Shown one piece after another: positions 7,134 through 13,728 of a stretch of 26,277 bases of DNA (positions are counted from its first letter, which is position 1; each line of letters starts with the position of its first letter). The position numbers and the translations under genes were made by a program. The notes under the pieces are model-generated. The model did not search any database. It was not told the DNA's origin and saw only the letters and a list, made by a program, of their open reading frames with translations. Source of the DNA: Methanomassiliicoccales archaeon UBA280 (GTDB lineage Archaea; Thermoplasmatota; Thermoplasmata; SG8-5); the NCBI GenBank assembly GCA_002499085.1, contig DAKD01000003.1, forward strand, positions 1 through 26,277, read 5' to 3'.

Positions 7134-8186
7134 ATGCCAGTCGGAATAGTCAGCTACGGCGGCTACGTGCCGCATTACCGCATCGAGGCCGGCGCAATCG
7201 GCGCTGTGTGGGGCGTGGATGGGACAGCCAGGGGAAAGGGCCTCGGCATAATCAGGAAATCCGTGCCCAGCCCCGACGAGGACGTCATCACGATATCTGT
7301 CGAGGCTGCAAGGAACGCGATGAGATGCTGCAAAGTGAACCCCGGGGAAATCGGCGCAATCTATGTGGGCTCGGAATCACACCCTTATGCTGTAAAACCC
7401 AGCGCCACCGTGGTGGCAGAGGCCATCGGGGCGACGCCCAGATTGACTGCGGCGGACCTGGAGTTCGCCTGCAAGGCCGGAACTGCCGGAATGCAGGTGT
7501 GCATGGGGCTCGTGGCCAGCGACATGATAAAGTTCGGCATGGCCATAGGAGCCGATACATCGCAGGGAGCGCCCGGCGACGCCCTGGAGTATTCGGCCTC
7601 TGCCGGCGGAGCTGCATTCCTGATCGGAAAGAAAAACCTGATTGCGGAGATTAATACAACAGTTTCTTACACTACAGACACGCCGGACTTCTGGCGAAGA
7701 GAGGGCCAGACCTATCCGAGGCACGGCGGCCGTTTCACAGGCACTCCGGCTTACTTCAAGCACATCAACTCCTGCGCCAAGATGCTTTTCGAGAAGATGG
7801 GCACCAAGCCTGAGGATTACGCCCATGCGATTTTCCATCAGCCGAACGGTAAGTTCCCTCTCAGGGTGGGAAAGGCAATGGGATTTACTGACCGGCAACT
7901 GGAACACGGGCTTCTGACCCCTGTGATAGGCAACACATATTCCGCAGCCGTGCCGCTGGGCCTGACAAATGTGCTGGACCGCTCTGAACCGGGAGACAGG
8001 ATTTTTGTAATCTCCTACGGTTCCGGCGCAGGCTCGGACGGTTTCGACATCAAGGTCACCAACAACATCAAGAAGCACAGGAAAAACAGTTGGGCACCGC
8101 TTTCAGAATTCATTGATAATTTCGAACTTCTGGACTATGCCACATACGCGAAGTTCCGCGGCAAGATCCGCATGGGAGACGTTTAG
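7134..8186 (+). CDS. Hydroxymethylglutaryl-CoA synthase, archaeal type
   Basis: HMG-CoA synthase condenses acetyl-CoA with acetoacetyl-CoA to HMG-CoA at the entry of the mevalonate pathway that supplies archaeal isoprenoid lipids. From the ATG at 7134 the protein is 350 aa and begins MPVGIVSYGGYVPHYRI, as archaeal enzymes do. The catalytic cysteine is Cys113 in LEFACKAGTAGMQ, and the catalytic histidine is His235 in FHQPNGKFP. A Glu of the triad is likely in GSESHPYAVKP (Glu81). The C-terminal glycine-rich segment is SYGSGAGSDGFDI. The stop TAG abuts the thiolase ATG directly. In methanogens the synthase, thiolase and DUF35 proteins form one complex that channels acetoacetyl-CoA, and the gene order here is the same. 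Confidence 0.95.
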   Translation: MPVGIVSYGGYVPHYRIEAGAIGAVWGVDGTARGKGLGIIRKSVPSPDEDVITISVEAARNAMRCCKVNPGEIGAIYVGSESHPYAVKPSATVVAEAIGATPRLTAADLEFACKAGTAGMQVCMGLVASDMIKFGMAIGADTSQGAPGDALEYSASAGGAAFLIGKKNLIAEINTTVSYTTDTPDFWRREGQTYPRHGGRFTGTPAYFKHINSCAKMLFEKMGTKPEDYAHAIFHQPNGKFPLRVGKAMGFTDRQLEHGLLTPVIGNTYSAAVPLGLTNVLDRSEPGDRIFVISYGSGAGSDGFDIKVTNNIKKHRKNSWAPLSEFIDNFELLDYATYAKFRGKIRMGDV

Positions 8187-9353
8187 ATGAGGGAAGTTGC
8201 GATAATCGGCATCGGCGAGACAAAGTTTGGGGAGCTCTGGGAACGCTCGCTGCGCGACCTGGGCATCGAGGCCGGGTTCAAGGCAATGGAGGATGCAGGC
8301 ATCTCAGGAAACGAGATCGACGCCATATTCGTCGGCAACATGTCCGCAGGCCAGCTCATCGACCAGGAGCATATCGCGCCCCTCATAGCGGATTATTCCG
8401 GGATGGCCGAGAAGAATATTCCCGCGATAAGGATAGAGGCAGCCAGTGCTTCCGGCGGCATCGCATTGTCCCAGGGTTACATGGCCGTAGCATCGGGCGT
8501 GCATGACATCGTTGTGGTGGGCGGGGCCGAGAAGATGACGGATGTGGGCGACGACATCACAAACGAGATAATGGCCAAGACGGCGGACCAGGAATGGGAG
8601 GCCGTGTTCGGCGCTACATTGGGAAGCCTTTTCGCCATGATGGCCAGACGCCACATGAATGAATACGGCACGACGAAAGAGCAACTTGCAGCTGTCGCGG
8701 TCAAGAACCATCTCAACGGGTCCATGAATCCCCATGCGCAGTTCAGGAGCCCGATCAATCTCGAAACCGCTCTGAGGGCTCCGATCGTTGCATCGCCCCT
8801 CGGGACTTTCGACATGGCCCCGCTCTCCGACGGAGCAGCGGCCGTCATACTCGCCCCCCTCGATATTGCGCATAAATATTCGGACTCTCCGATAAAAATA
8901 CTCAGCTGCGGCCAGGCCGGTGACTATATGGCCCTGCATGACAGGAAAAAGATAACCGGGATGGAAGCGACCGCGGTAGCCGGAAAAAAGGCTTTCAAGT
9001 ATGCTGGCCTGAAACCGAAGGACGTGGACCTGGCCGAAGTGCATGACTGCACAACGATATCCGAGATAATGGCCATCGAGGACCTGGGGTTCTTCAGGAA
9101 AGGGCAGGGGGGAAAGGCCACCGAGGAAGGGCAAACCGCTCTCAACGGAAAGATATCCGTGAACACTTCCGGAGGGCTGAAGGCGAAAGGGTACCCCATG
9201 GGCGCAGCAGGGATTTCCCAGGCCGTGGAAGCCGTCACACAGCTCCGCGGAGAAGCCGGCCAGAGACAGGTCGGCAAGGCGGATGTCGCGCTTCTGCATA
9301 ACATAGGCGGAACCGGTTCCACTGCAATCGTTCATCTTCTGGGGAGGTGCTAA
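8187..9353 (+). CDS. Archaeal thiolase (acetoacetyl-CoA thiolase family) with altered active-site residues
   Basis: By position and sequence this is the archaeal acetyl-CoA C-acetyltransferase that works with HMG-CoA synthase. The 388-aa protein shows REVAIIGIGETKFG, DAIFVGNMSAGQ, PLSDGAAAVILA and SGGLKAKG, all typical of the family. Two expected catalytic residues differ. The nucleophile motif usually read as EAACASGG is EAASASGG here, with Ser87 encoded by AGT at 8445-8447. The histidine of the usual KGHPxGATG motif is Tyr336 (TAC at 9192-9194) in KGYPMGAAG. His286 in EVHDCTT remains. The frame is intact and codon use looks normal, so this is not an obvious pseudogene. It might be a non-catalytic scaffold, an enzyme with other chemistry, or be affected by sequence error. 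Start codon directly abuts the HMG-CoA synthase stop. Confidence 0.9.
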   Translation: MREVAIIGIGETKFGELWERSLRDLGIEAGFKAMEDAGISGNEIDAIFVGNMSAGQLIDQEHIAPLIADYSGMAEKNIPAIRIEAASASGGIALSQGYMAVASGVHDIVVVGGAEKMTDVGDDITNEIMAKTADQEWEAVFGATLGSLFAMMARRHMNEYGTTKEQLAAVAVKNHLNGSMNPHAQFRSPINLETALRAPIVASPLGTFDMAPLSDGAAAVILAPLDIAHKYSDSPIKILSCGQAGDYMALHDRKKITGMEATAVAGKKAFKYAGLKPKDVDLAEVHDCTTISEIMAIEDLGFFRKGQGGKATEEGQTALNGKISVNTSGGLKAKGYPMGAAGISQAVEAVTQLRGEAGQRQVGKADVALLHNIGGTGSTAIVHLLGRC

Positions 9354-9355
9354 GC

Positions 9356-9787
9356 ATGCCGGAAGCAAGATTCTGGAGGGAGAGCCAGTCCAGATACAAC
9401 ATGATAGGCAGGAGATGCGGCAACTGCGGAAAAGTGTTTTTCCCGCCCAGGGACATCTGCCCGAAATGCCGGAGGGCCAGCATGGGCAAGATGGAAAAGA
9501 TCAAACTGACCGGGAGGGGAACCGTGGTCAGCTACACGGAGGTTCATGAAGGCTTGCCGTCGTTCCAGATGCAGATCCCCTACACCATGGCCATAATCGA
9601 GCTCGACGAAGGAGCACGCATCACGGGCCAGATTGTCGACTGCAGCAACGGCGACGTTATAATCGGCTCGAAAGTCGAAGCCGTCTTCAGGAAGCTGGGC
9701 GAGGAAGGAAGGTCGGGGATTATTTACTACGGGTACAAATTCAAGCTGACTGACGGAAACAAACGCGGACCCAAGCCCATTGAATGA
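9356..9787 (+). CDS. DUF35 OB-fold zinc-ribbon protein, partner of thiolase and HMG-CoA synthase
   Basis: DUF35 proteins bridge the thiolase and HMG-CoA synthase in the known archaeal complex and help pass the CoA intermediate. This 143-aa protein has an N-terminal zinc ribbon (Cys21, Cys24, Cys35, Cys38, in RRCGNCGKVFFPPRDICPKC). An OB fold follows, with GRGTVVSYTEVHEG, YTMAIIELDEGARITGQIVD and GSKVEAVFRK. The ATG at 9356 is chosen because a strong GGGGAGGTG at 9340-9348 lies 7 bases upstream. A GTG at 9347 in the same frame lies inside that ribosome-binding site. The gene starts two bases after the thiolase stop, so the three genes are one operon. Confidence 0.93.
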   Translation: MPEARFWRESQSRYNMIGRRCGNCGKVFFPPRDICPKCRRASMGKMEKIKLTGRGTVVSYTEVHEGLPSFQMQIPYTMAIIELDEGARITGQIVDCSNGDVIIGSKVEAVFRKLGEEGRSGIIYYGYKFKLTDGNKRGPKPIE

Positions 9788-9805
9788 CGGAGGCTTCCGA
9801 GTACG

Positions 9806-10180
9806 ATGAAACTTACAGGAGACTGGCTGCACCGGTTTGCAGGAGTGAGCGCTCTGGGTTTTGGCATATACTGCATGATAATCGGCGTGGGCGTGATTGC
9901 ATATGACCTTGCCGATTTCAGCTTGCTCCTCATTCTCCTGTGTTTTATTTATGGATTTATATATATTATATATGGAATATTTGCCCTCGGGGCGAAACCC
10001 GGGGGCATGAGCTCTTTCATGGCCGTGGGATTCTTCATCGGGACATACTGGTGGTCCCCGGACCTGCAATGGTTCCTGTGGCCGCTGGTCATAATGCCCT
10101 TTGTCATCCTGGCTCTGACTGTTCTTATAGTTGTCAGGTTCATCCTGAAGGCTAGGGACGAGAACTGGCGGAACGGATGA
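9806..10180 (+). CDS. Small four-helix membrane protein at the end of the mevalonate operon
   Basis: I do not recognise a family. The 124-aa product has about four hydrophobic segments: residues 13-34 (SALGFGIYCMIIGVGVIAYDL), 38-62, 67-86 and 88-116, with a positively charged C-terminus RFILKARDENWRNG. GGAGG at 9790-9794 lies 11 bases before the ATG, which is somewhat far but usable. It follows the DUF35 gene by 18 bases on the same strand, so it is probably co-transcribed. A role linked to lipid precursor synthesis is possible from position only. It converges on the GNAT gene 7 bases away. Confidence 0.65.
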   Translation: MKLTGDWLHRFAGVSALGFGIYCMIIGVGVIAYDLADFSLLLILLCFIYGFIYIIYGIFALGAKPGGMSSFMAVGFFIGTYWWSPDLQWFLWPLVIMPFVILALTVLIVVRFILKARDENWRNG

Positions 10181-10187
10181 TTGCGGT

Positions 10188-11204
10188 TCAGCGGCCGATA
10201 TCGCCGACCTGCTTCTGATACGTGAAGGACCTCCTGTCCTCGACGAACCCCATCTTCTTGTAGAGATGCAGGGCGCCGGTGGGGTTCATTGCGTCCACTC
10301 CCAGAGCTGCTTCCGTCATGCCCTTTTCCTTTAAAAGCGCAAAGCTTCTGGCAATGAGGGCCTTGGCTATGCCCCGGCCCCTCCATTCCCTGCCGACATG
10401 TATGTTCTCTGTCCATCCTCGCTTCCTGTGAAAGACCCTGTTCTCCTCGCCGTCAATGTAATTCTGGACGGCGCCGGCAACCCTGTCGCCTCCCCATGCG
10501 ACCATCCAGATATCGGGCTGGAACTGCCTGCCGGACATCCAGTTCCGGTACCACTCTTCCTCGGCCTTGAGGTGCAGCCATGCATCCTGGGATGCCAGAA
10601 CGTCTGCGTCCCATATCTTCCTGTAATGCTCGGGCTTAACAGACCTCACTTCGATGCCCGGTGGCAGGGGGCAGTCCGGTACATTGTCCAGGGTAGGCCT
10701 GACCATGGTGAAGCCGTACCTTACAACCCTGTAGCCGTTCGCGTCCAGGATCGAGCGCCATTCCCTTTCGGCCTCGCCCACCCATATAATTATCTCCTTG
10801 GTTGCGCCGTCTGGCATAGTTCCTGCAATTTCCCTTATCCTGATCTCGCACCAGGCGAGCACGGCCTCCCTGATGCCCTTCCCGCGCCATTCCGGGACAA
10901 GGGCTATGAAGAACTGGAACACAAATCCGGGTTCGTCCGATTTCTCGATGAACCATATTCTCGTATAGCCTATGGCTTTGCCGTTGACCTCGGCGAACAG
11001 TATGTCCCGGTGAACGTCGCAGTTGGCCAGGTCGGAATAGTATTTGGATACATCCTCAGCGGTGTCCGTGTATTCCAGCCTGTCCTCGGCCGAGCTGGCA
11101 CTGAATATTGCGACTATATTGGCGTAATCCTCCGGTATGCGGATGCGCCTGAACCTCAGCCCGTCCACAAGCGGTGGGTCAGGGACCGAACAGTCCGATT
11201 CCAT
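10188..11204 (-). CDS. Tandem GNAT-family N-acetyltransferase
   Basis: GNAT enzymes transfer an acyl group from CoA to an amine. Two copies of the fold are present. The first (about residues 15-160 from the ATG at 11204) begins LRFRRIRIPEDYANIV and has EWRGKGIREAVLAW, a recognisable acetyl-CoA loop. The second (about 180-335) has VGREWRGRGIAKALI, then NPTGALHLYKKMGFVEDRRS. Two-domain GNATs resemble the mycothiol synthase layout, but the substrate cannot be read from sequence. An in-frame ATG at 11279 would add 25 residues with AT-rich, atypical codons that contain a TATA-like AAAATATATT (about 11231-11240). That box sits about 30 bases before the ATG at 11204, so I chose the shorter form with moderate certainty. 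Confidence 0.85.
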   Translation of the reverse strand: MESDCSVPDPPLVDGLRFRRIRIPEDYANIVAIFSASSAEDRLEYTDTAEDVSKYYSDLANCDVHRDILFAEVNGKAIGYTRIWFIEKSDEPGFVFQFFIALVPEWRGKGIREAVLAWCEIRIREIAGTMPDGATKEIIIWVGEAEREWRSILDANGYRVVRYGFTMVRPTLDNVPDCPLPPGIEVRSVKPEHYRKIWDADVLASQDAWLHLKAEEEWYRNWMSGRQFQPDIWMVAWGGDRVAGAVQNYIDGEENRVFHRKRGWTENIHVGREWRGRGIAKALIARSFALLKEKGMTEAALGVDAMNPTGALHLYKKMGFVEDRRSFTYQKQVGDIGR

Positions 11205-11227
11205 GGCCCCGGGTAAAGTTAACCTGT

Positions 11228-11240
11228 AGAATATATTTTC
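11228..11240 (-). promoter_or_regulatory. Likely TATA box of the GNAT gene
   Basis: The minus strand reads AAAATATATTCTA. This would start transcription close to the ATG at 11204. A second TATA-like ATATAT at about 11307-11312 could serve the longer form from 11279. Confidence 0.4.
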
Positions 11241-11270
11241 GAGCCAAAGAGGGGCTGAATGCACCGTCAT

Positions 11271-11290
11271 CATCCACATGGATGTGGATG
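11271..11290. promoter_or_regulatory. Perfect palindrome upstream of the GNAT gene
   Basis: Arms CATCCACAT (11271-11279) and ATGTGGATG (11282-11290) flank a central GG. The design, perfect arms around GG, is the same as at 3954-3975, but the sequence differs. It may be an operator. In the longer GNAT model it would overlap the start codon. Confidence 0.5.
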
Positions 11291-11310
11291 CTTAAACATG
11301 AATGCCATAT

Positions 11311-11328
11311 ATGTACATACTTGTACAT
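11311..11328. promoter_or_regulatory. TGTACA inverted repeat, candidate operator
   Basis: ATGTACA and TGTACAT are perfect 7-base arms around TACT. The site overlaps a TATA-like stretch on the minus strand, a common arrangement for a repressor that blocks TBP binding. Confidence 0.5.
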
Positions 11329-11371
11329 TTATAAGGAAGGATTAATATATTAAAAACTTATATTCGCCCGT

Positions 11372-11461
11372 GAGAAGAGTCAGGATCACAAAACCCATTT
11401 TAGGGCGGGGTTTCTCTCTCCAGCCCGGGCCTCGCGGCCCGCCCCCCGCCCTTTCTTTTTT
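11372..11461 (+). ncRNA. Possible small RNA ending in a two-tier hairpin and T-tract
   Basis: No credible gene fills 11291-11548. On the plus strand AGGGCGGGG (11402-11410) pairs with CCCCGCCCT (11444-11452). Inside it CGGGCC (11426-11431) pairs with GGCCCG (11436-11441). TTTCTTTTTT follows at once (11452-11461). This has the form of a terminator, yet no plus-strand gene lies just upstream. TATA-like TTAATATATTAA (11340-11352) and ACTTATATT (11356-11364) could drive a transcript of about 75-90 bases. I could not match it to a known RNA family, and the exact start is uncertain. Confidence 0.3.
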
Positions 11462-11548
11462 ACCCGTCATACTGCGGCATTCCCTTCTCCAGCCCTCTGC
11501 CATTACAGATATGGCTGCTAAGATATTTGAATTCTGACCGGGAAAAAT

Positions 11549-11563
11549 CGAAACATTTATATA
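11549..11563 (+). promoter_or_regulatory. Promoter of the RHH gene
   Basis: TTTATATA at 11556-11563, preceded by a BRE-like CGAAAC, predicts transcription from about 11584. The leader of about 43 bases contains a weak stem, GACGAA (11587-11592) with TTCGTC (11602-11607), and an AAGGTG ribosome-binding site at 11615-11620. Confidence 0.6.
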
Positions 11564-11626
11564 CTTCAAATGTCATATAGGTGTCAGACGAAAAGGCAAT
11601 ATTCGTCAGACAGACAAGGTGCACAG

Positions 11627-11947
11627 ATGTCGACGGACTCAGAACGGGTCACAATACGCATACCGAAGGATAGGGTTGACGCTCTCCAGAAGCTAGTGGA
11701 GCAGGGCCAGTTCCCCAACCTGTCGGATGCCATAAGAGCAGCGATAGACTCGTTCGTTGAAACAAAATTCACGCCGGACCACATCGAGAAACTCACCGTG
11801 GAGCTCCCAAAGGGCAACGTGGTGAAGCTCGAGGAGCTGGTACATTCAGGCGACTCGATATCCGTCGACGACGCGGTCCGCAATGCGGTCCGCGAGTATG
11901 TGCGTCTGCGTCTGTCAAAAGTAACAGAGAGTCAGGAAAGCAAGTGA
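11627..11947 (+). CDS. Tandem ribbon-helix-helix regulator beside ftsZ (CdrS-like)
   Basis: From the ATG at 11627 the protein is 106 aa with two ribbon-helix-helix units. Unit 1 is RVTIRIPKDRVDALQKLV through LSDAIRAAIDSFVE (about 7-46). Unit 2 is KLTVELPKGNVVKLEELV through VDDAVRNAVREYV (about 55-94). RHH proteins bind DNA as dimers, and a tandem pair could do so as one chain. In haloarchaea the short RHH protein CdrS is encoded beside ftsZ2 and controls it. The location 203 bases upstream of ftsZ on the same strand suggests a similar role, which is inference. The longer frame from 11570 is rejected because it would begin before the predicted transcription start. Confidence 0.88.
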   Translation: MSTDSERVTIRIPKDRVDALQKLVEQGQFPNLSDAIRAAIDSFVETKFTPDHIEKLTVELPKGNVVKLEELVHSGDSISVDDAVRNAVREYVRLRLSKVTESQESK

Positions 11948-12150
11948 GGGCCGAAGCCTAGAATCGACCTTCATCCGGACAGGGAGAATCAGCCTTGTCG
12001 GACGGACCGCCAGGCGGTTCGGATGGGCCGGGAGAGATCCCGGATGGGATGCACGCGCGGCATGTCGCCGGTTCCACGGAACCGGAGGAGCAACATGCAC
12101 TCGCATTCACTCGATGTTAGACCGCATGCTCCATAAAAAAAGGTGATAAT
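11948..12150 (+). promoter_or_regulatory. ftsZ upstream region with three palindromes
   Basis: This 203-base gap has no credible gene. It holds ACCGCC-A-GGCGGT (12006-12018), a hairpin CCGGGA-GAGA-TCCCGG with a GNRA-like loop (12028-12043), and CCGGTTCC-AC-GGAACCGG (12068-12085). They may be regulator sites or a folded leader. GGTGAT at 12141-12146 is the ftsZ ribosome-binding site. I see no strong TATA box, so ftsZ may be read mainly from the RHH promoter. Confidence 0.5.
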
Positions 12151-13200
12151 ATGGAATACAGGATGGATAACACAGGAGACGAAACATACGCAATGGAGCA
12201 CCTGATATCCGACCCCAAGACGGTGGTCGTCGGGTGCGGTGGAGCTGGCAATAACAGCGTGGACCGCCTTCAGCGCATCGGCGTCTGGGGCGCGAGGACC
12301 ATCGCTATCAACACGGACAGGGCACACCTGGAGAGGGTGCATGCCGACCAGAGGGTACTCATCGGCAAGAGAATAACCAGAGGGCAGGGAGCCGGAGGCC
12401 ATCCCGAGGTCGCGGAGCACTGCGCCGAGGAGGCCAGGGAAGAGCTCGAGATGCTTCTCAGAGGAGCAGACATCACATTCATCACCGCGGGAATGGGAGG
12501 CGGGACCGGAACCGGAACCGCGCCCATAGTCGCGGAGATCGCAAAGGAGCTGGGTTCGGTGGTTGTCTCCATGGCCACAGTACCGTTCACCGCAGAGGGC
12601 CACTTGAAAGGCCAGAGGGCCGCTATCGGCATCGAGAAGCTGAAGAGGAACTCGGACAGCACGATACTCCTGGCCAATGACAAGCTGCTGAAGATGGTCC
12701 CCAAGATGCCGGTTAACCAGGCCTTCAGCGTCATGGACCAGATGATATCCGAAGTCATCAAGGAGATAACCGAGGCAGTCACTCAGCCATCGCTCGTGAA
12801 CCTGGACTTCGCGGACCTCAGGACCGTGATGGCGGGAAACGGCGCCGCGACAGTGCTTTACGGCGAGAACAGCGCCTGCGACCCCCAGACAGTGGTCGCC
12901 GAGGCACTGAACAATCCGCTTGTTGATGTCACATATGACGGCGCCACAAGTGCGCTCATACACATGACCTCAGGGCCGGAGCTCAACCTCAGGACAATCA
13001 ATAAAGTTGTCGAGGGCTTCACAGAGGTAATGGACCCGAATGCCAACATCATCTGGGGCGCAAGGACAGACACGAAGTTCTCTGGCCAGCTGAAAGTTTT
13101 GGCTGTCATGAACGGCCTGGAGATGAACTATGCCGGGCTGCCATCTGTAAGGATAGAGAGCTGCGCGTCGGAAATGGCCTGCATACCCCTAGTTCAGTAA
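12151..13200 (+). CDS. ftsZ: Cell division GTPase FtsZ
   Basis: FtsZ is the tubulin-like GTPase that polymerises at the division site. The 349-aa protein has the nucleotide-binding GCGGAGNNSVDRL (about 28-40), NTDRAHL (54-60), the tubulin signature GGGTGTGTA (116-124), and the T7 synergy loop NLDFADL (217-223) with its catalytic acidic residues Asp219 and Asp222. The C-terminal domain is complete but ends soon after the fold (ASEMACIPLVQ), with no long tail. GGTGAT five bases upstream fixes the ATG at 12151. Many archaea carry two FtsZ types. The adjacent RHH gene recalls haloarchaeal ftsZ2, but I do not assign the subclass from sequence alone. A T-rich terminator follows. Confidence 0.96.
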   Translation: MEYRMDNTGDETYAMEHLISDPKTVVVGCGGAGNNSVDRLQRIGVWGARTIAINTDRAHLERVHADQRVLIGKRITRGQGAGGHPEVAEHCAEEAREELEMLLRGADITFITAGMGGGTGTGTAPIVAEIAKELGSVVVSMATVPFTAEGHLKGQRAAIGIEKLKRNSDSTILLANDKLLKMVPKMPVNQAFSVMDQMISEVIKEITEAVTQPSLVNLDFADLRTVMAGNGAATVLYGENSACDPQTVVAEALNNPLVDVTYDGATSALIHMTSGPELNLRTINKVVEGFTEVMDPNANIIWGARTDTKFSGQLKVLAVMNGLEMNYAGLPSVRIESCASEMACIPLVQ

Positions 13201-13212
13201 TCAGGATCACAT

Positions 13213-13262
13213 CCTCCCCTTTTTTTTCTTTCCCAATCAACTCCTCCTCTTTTTCTTTTTTT
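13213..13262 (+). terminator. T-rich terminator after ftsZ
   Basis: Two pyrimidine tracts with T-runs of seven or more (about 13218-13230 and 13250-13262) directly follow the ftsZ stop. This is the typical form of archaeal transcription termination signals. Confidence 0.7.
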
Positions 13263-13316
13263 CTCCGGTTAGTGCGAACCAGAGAAACATTCCCTGGTCA
13301 GTGCGAGCCAGGGAAA
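13262..13316 (+). repeat. Two-copy direct repeat with AGTGCGA core
   Basis: Bases 13267-13287 and 13296-13316 match at 18 of 21 positions, spaced 29 bases apart, and all three differences are transitions. Each can fold: GGTT-AGTGCG-AACC in copy 1, and TTCCCTGG (13290-13297) with CCAGGGAA (13308-13315) in copy 2. Both share the loop core AGTGCG. No gene covers 13201-13428. Confidence 0.6.
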
Positions 13317-13428
13317 ATACTCCATTGAAAAAGAGGTCCCTCGGACAAATCCTGTTGCCTAAGCCGGCCTTTCCGCGAACGCTAAGCTTAATATCCCACG
13401 AGGGATTACACGTCTCAGGTGAAACACC

Positions 13429-13569
13429 ATGGCAGAAGGATATTGCGTAAAGTGCAAGAAGAAGGTAGAGATTAAGGACGCAAAGAAGATCACGATGAAG
13501 AACGGAAAGCCGGCAACCCAGGGCAAGTGCGGGAAGTGCGGCACGAAGGTCTTCAGGATTGGCGCATAA
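13429..13569 (+). CDS. 46-aa zinc-ribbon protein (DUF5679-like)
   Basis: This short gene encodes 46 residues starting MAEGYCVKCKKKVEIKD and ending GKCGKCGTKVFRIGA. Two Cys-x2-Cys knuckles (Cys6/Cys9 and Cys34/Cys37) form a zinc ribbon, with basic residues and the pattern MKNGKPATQG between them. This is the pattern I associate with the DUF5679 family, found alone in archaea and fused to other proteins in bacteria. The function is unknown and nucleic-acid binding is plausible. AGGTGA at 13417-13422 gives a clear start at 13429. A TATA-like CTTAATATCC lies near 13386-13395. A strong hairpin terminator follows, so it is a single-gene unit. Confidence 0.9.
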   Translation: MAEGYCVKCKKKVEIKDAKKITMKNGKPATQGKCGKCGTKVFRIGA

Positions 13570-13592
13570 ACGCCCATCTACCAGACAGAACG

Positions 13593-13632
13593 ACGCTGCC
13601 TTGAGAAAGGCAGCGTTACCTTTCCTTTGTTT
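13593..13632 (+). terminator. Hairpin terminator after the zinc-ribbon gene
   Basis: ACGCTGCCTT (13593-13602) pairs perfectly with AAGGCAGCGT (13607-13616) around a GAGA loop. A T-rich tail follows (CCTTTCCTTTGTTTT). This looks like a bacterial-style intrinsic terminator and would separate this gene from padR. Confidence 0.75.
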
Positions 13633-13666
13633 TGATTCCACCGATCCCGATTTGTTACGGCGAAAG

Positions 13667-13728
13667 ATTTATATCGAAGTCCGTTATATCGACTTCCGTT
13701 ATGTCGAAATCCGATATACTTCAGTCCG
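13667..13728 (+). promoter_or_regulatory. padR promoter with four 15-base tandem repeats
   Basis: GATTTATATC (13667-13676) is the TATA box. Four imperfect 15-base units follow without gaps at 13669-13683, 13684-13698, 13699-13713 and 13714-13728. Units 1-3 share TTATRTCGAMDTCCG. They run through the predicted transcription start and the ATG at 13701, so a repressor bound here would block its own synthesis, as PadR proteins usually do. Confidence 0.6.

Noticed and set aside
11342..11569. Possible 75-aa protein on the minus strand in the gap before the RHH gene
   Set aside because: No family pattern, low-complexity Gly/Arg/Pro stretch from the GC-rich hairpin, no ribosome-binding site, and overlap with the RHH promoter.
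13632..13700. N-terminal extension of PadR
   Set aside because: It begins before the TATA box and inside the terminator tail, and adds residues absent from PadR proteins.
13669..13728. CRISPR-like array
   Set aside because: Units are only 15 bases, contiguous without spacers, and partly coding. No cas genes are present.
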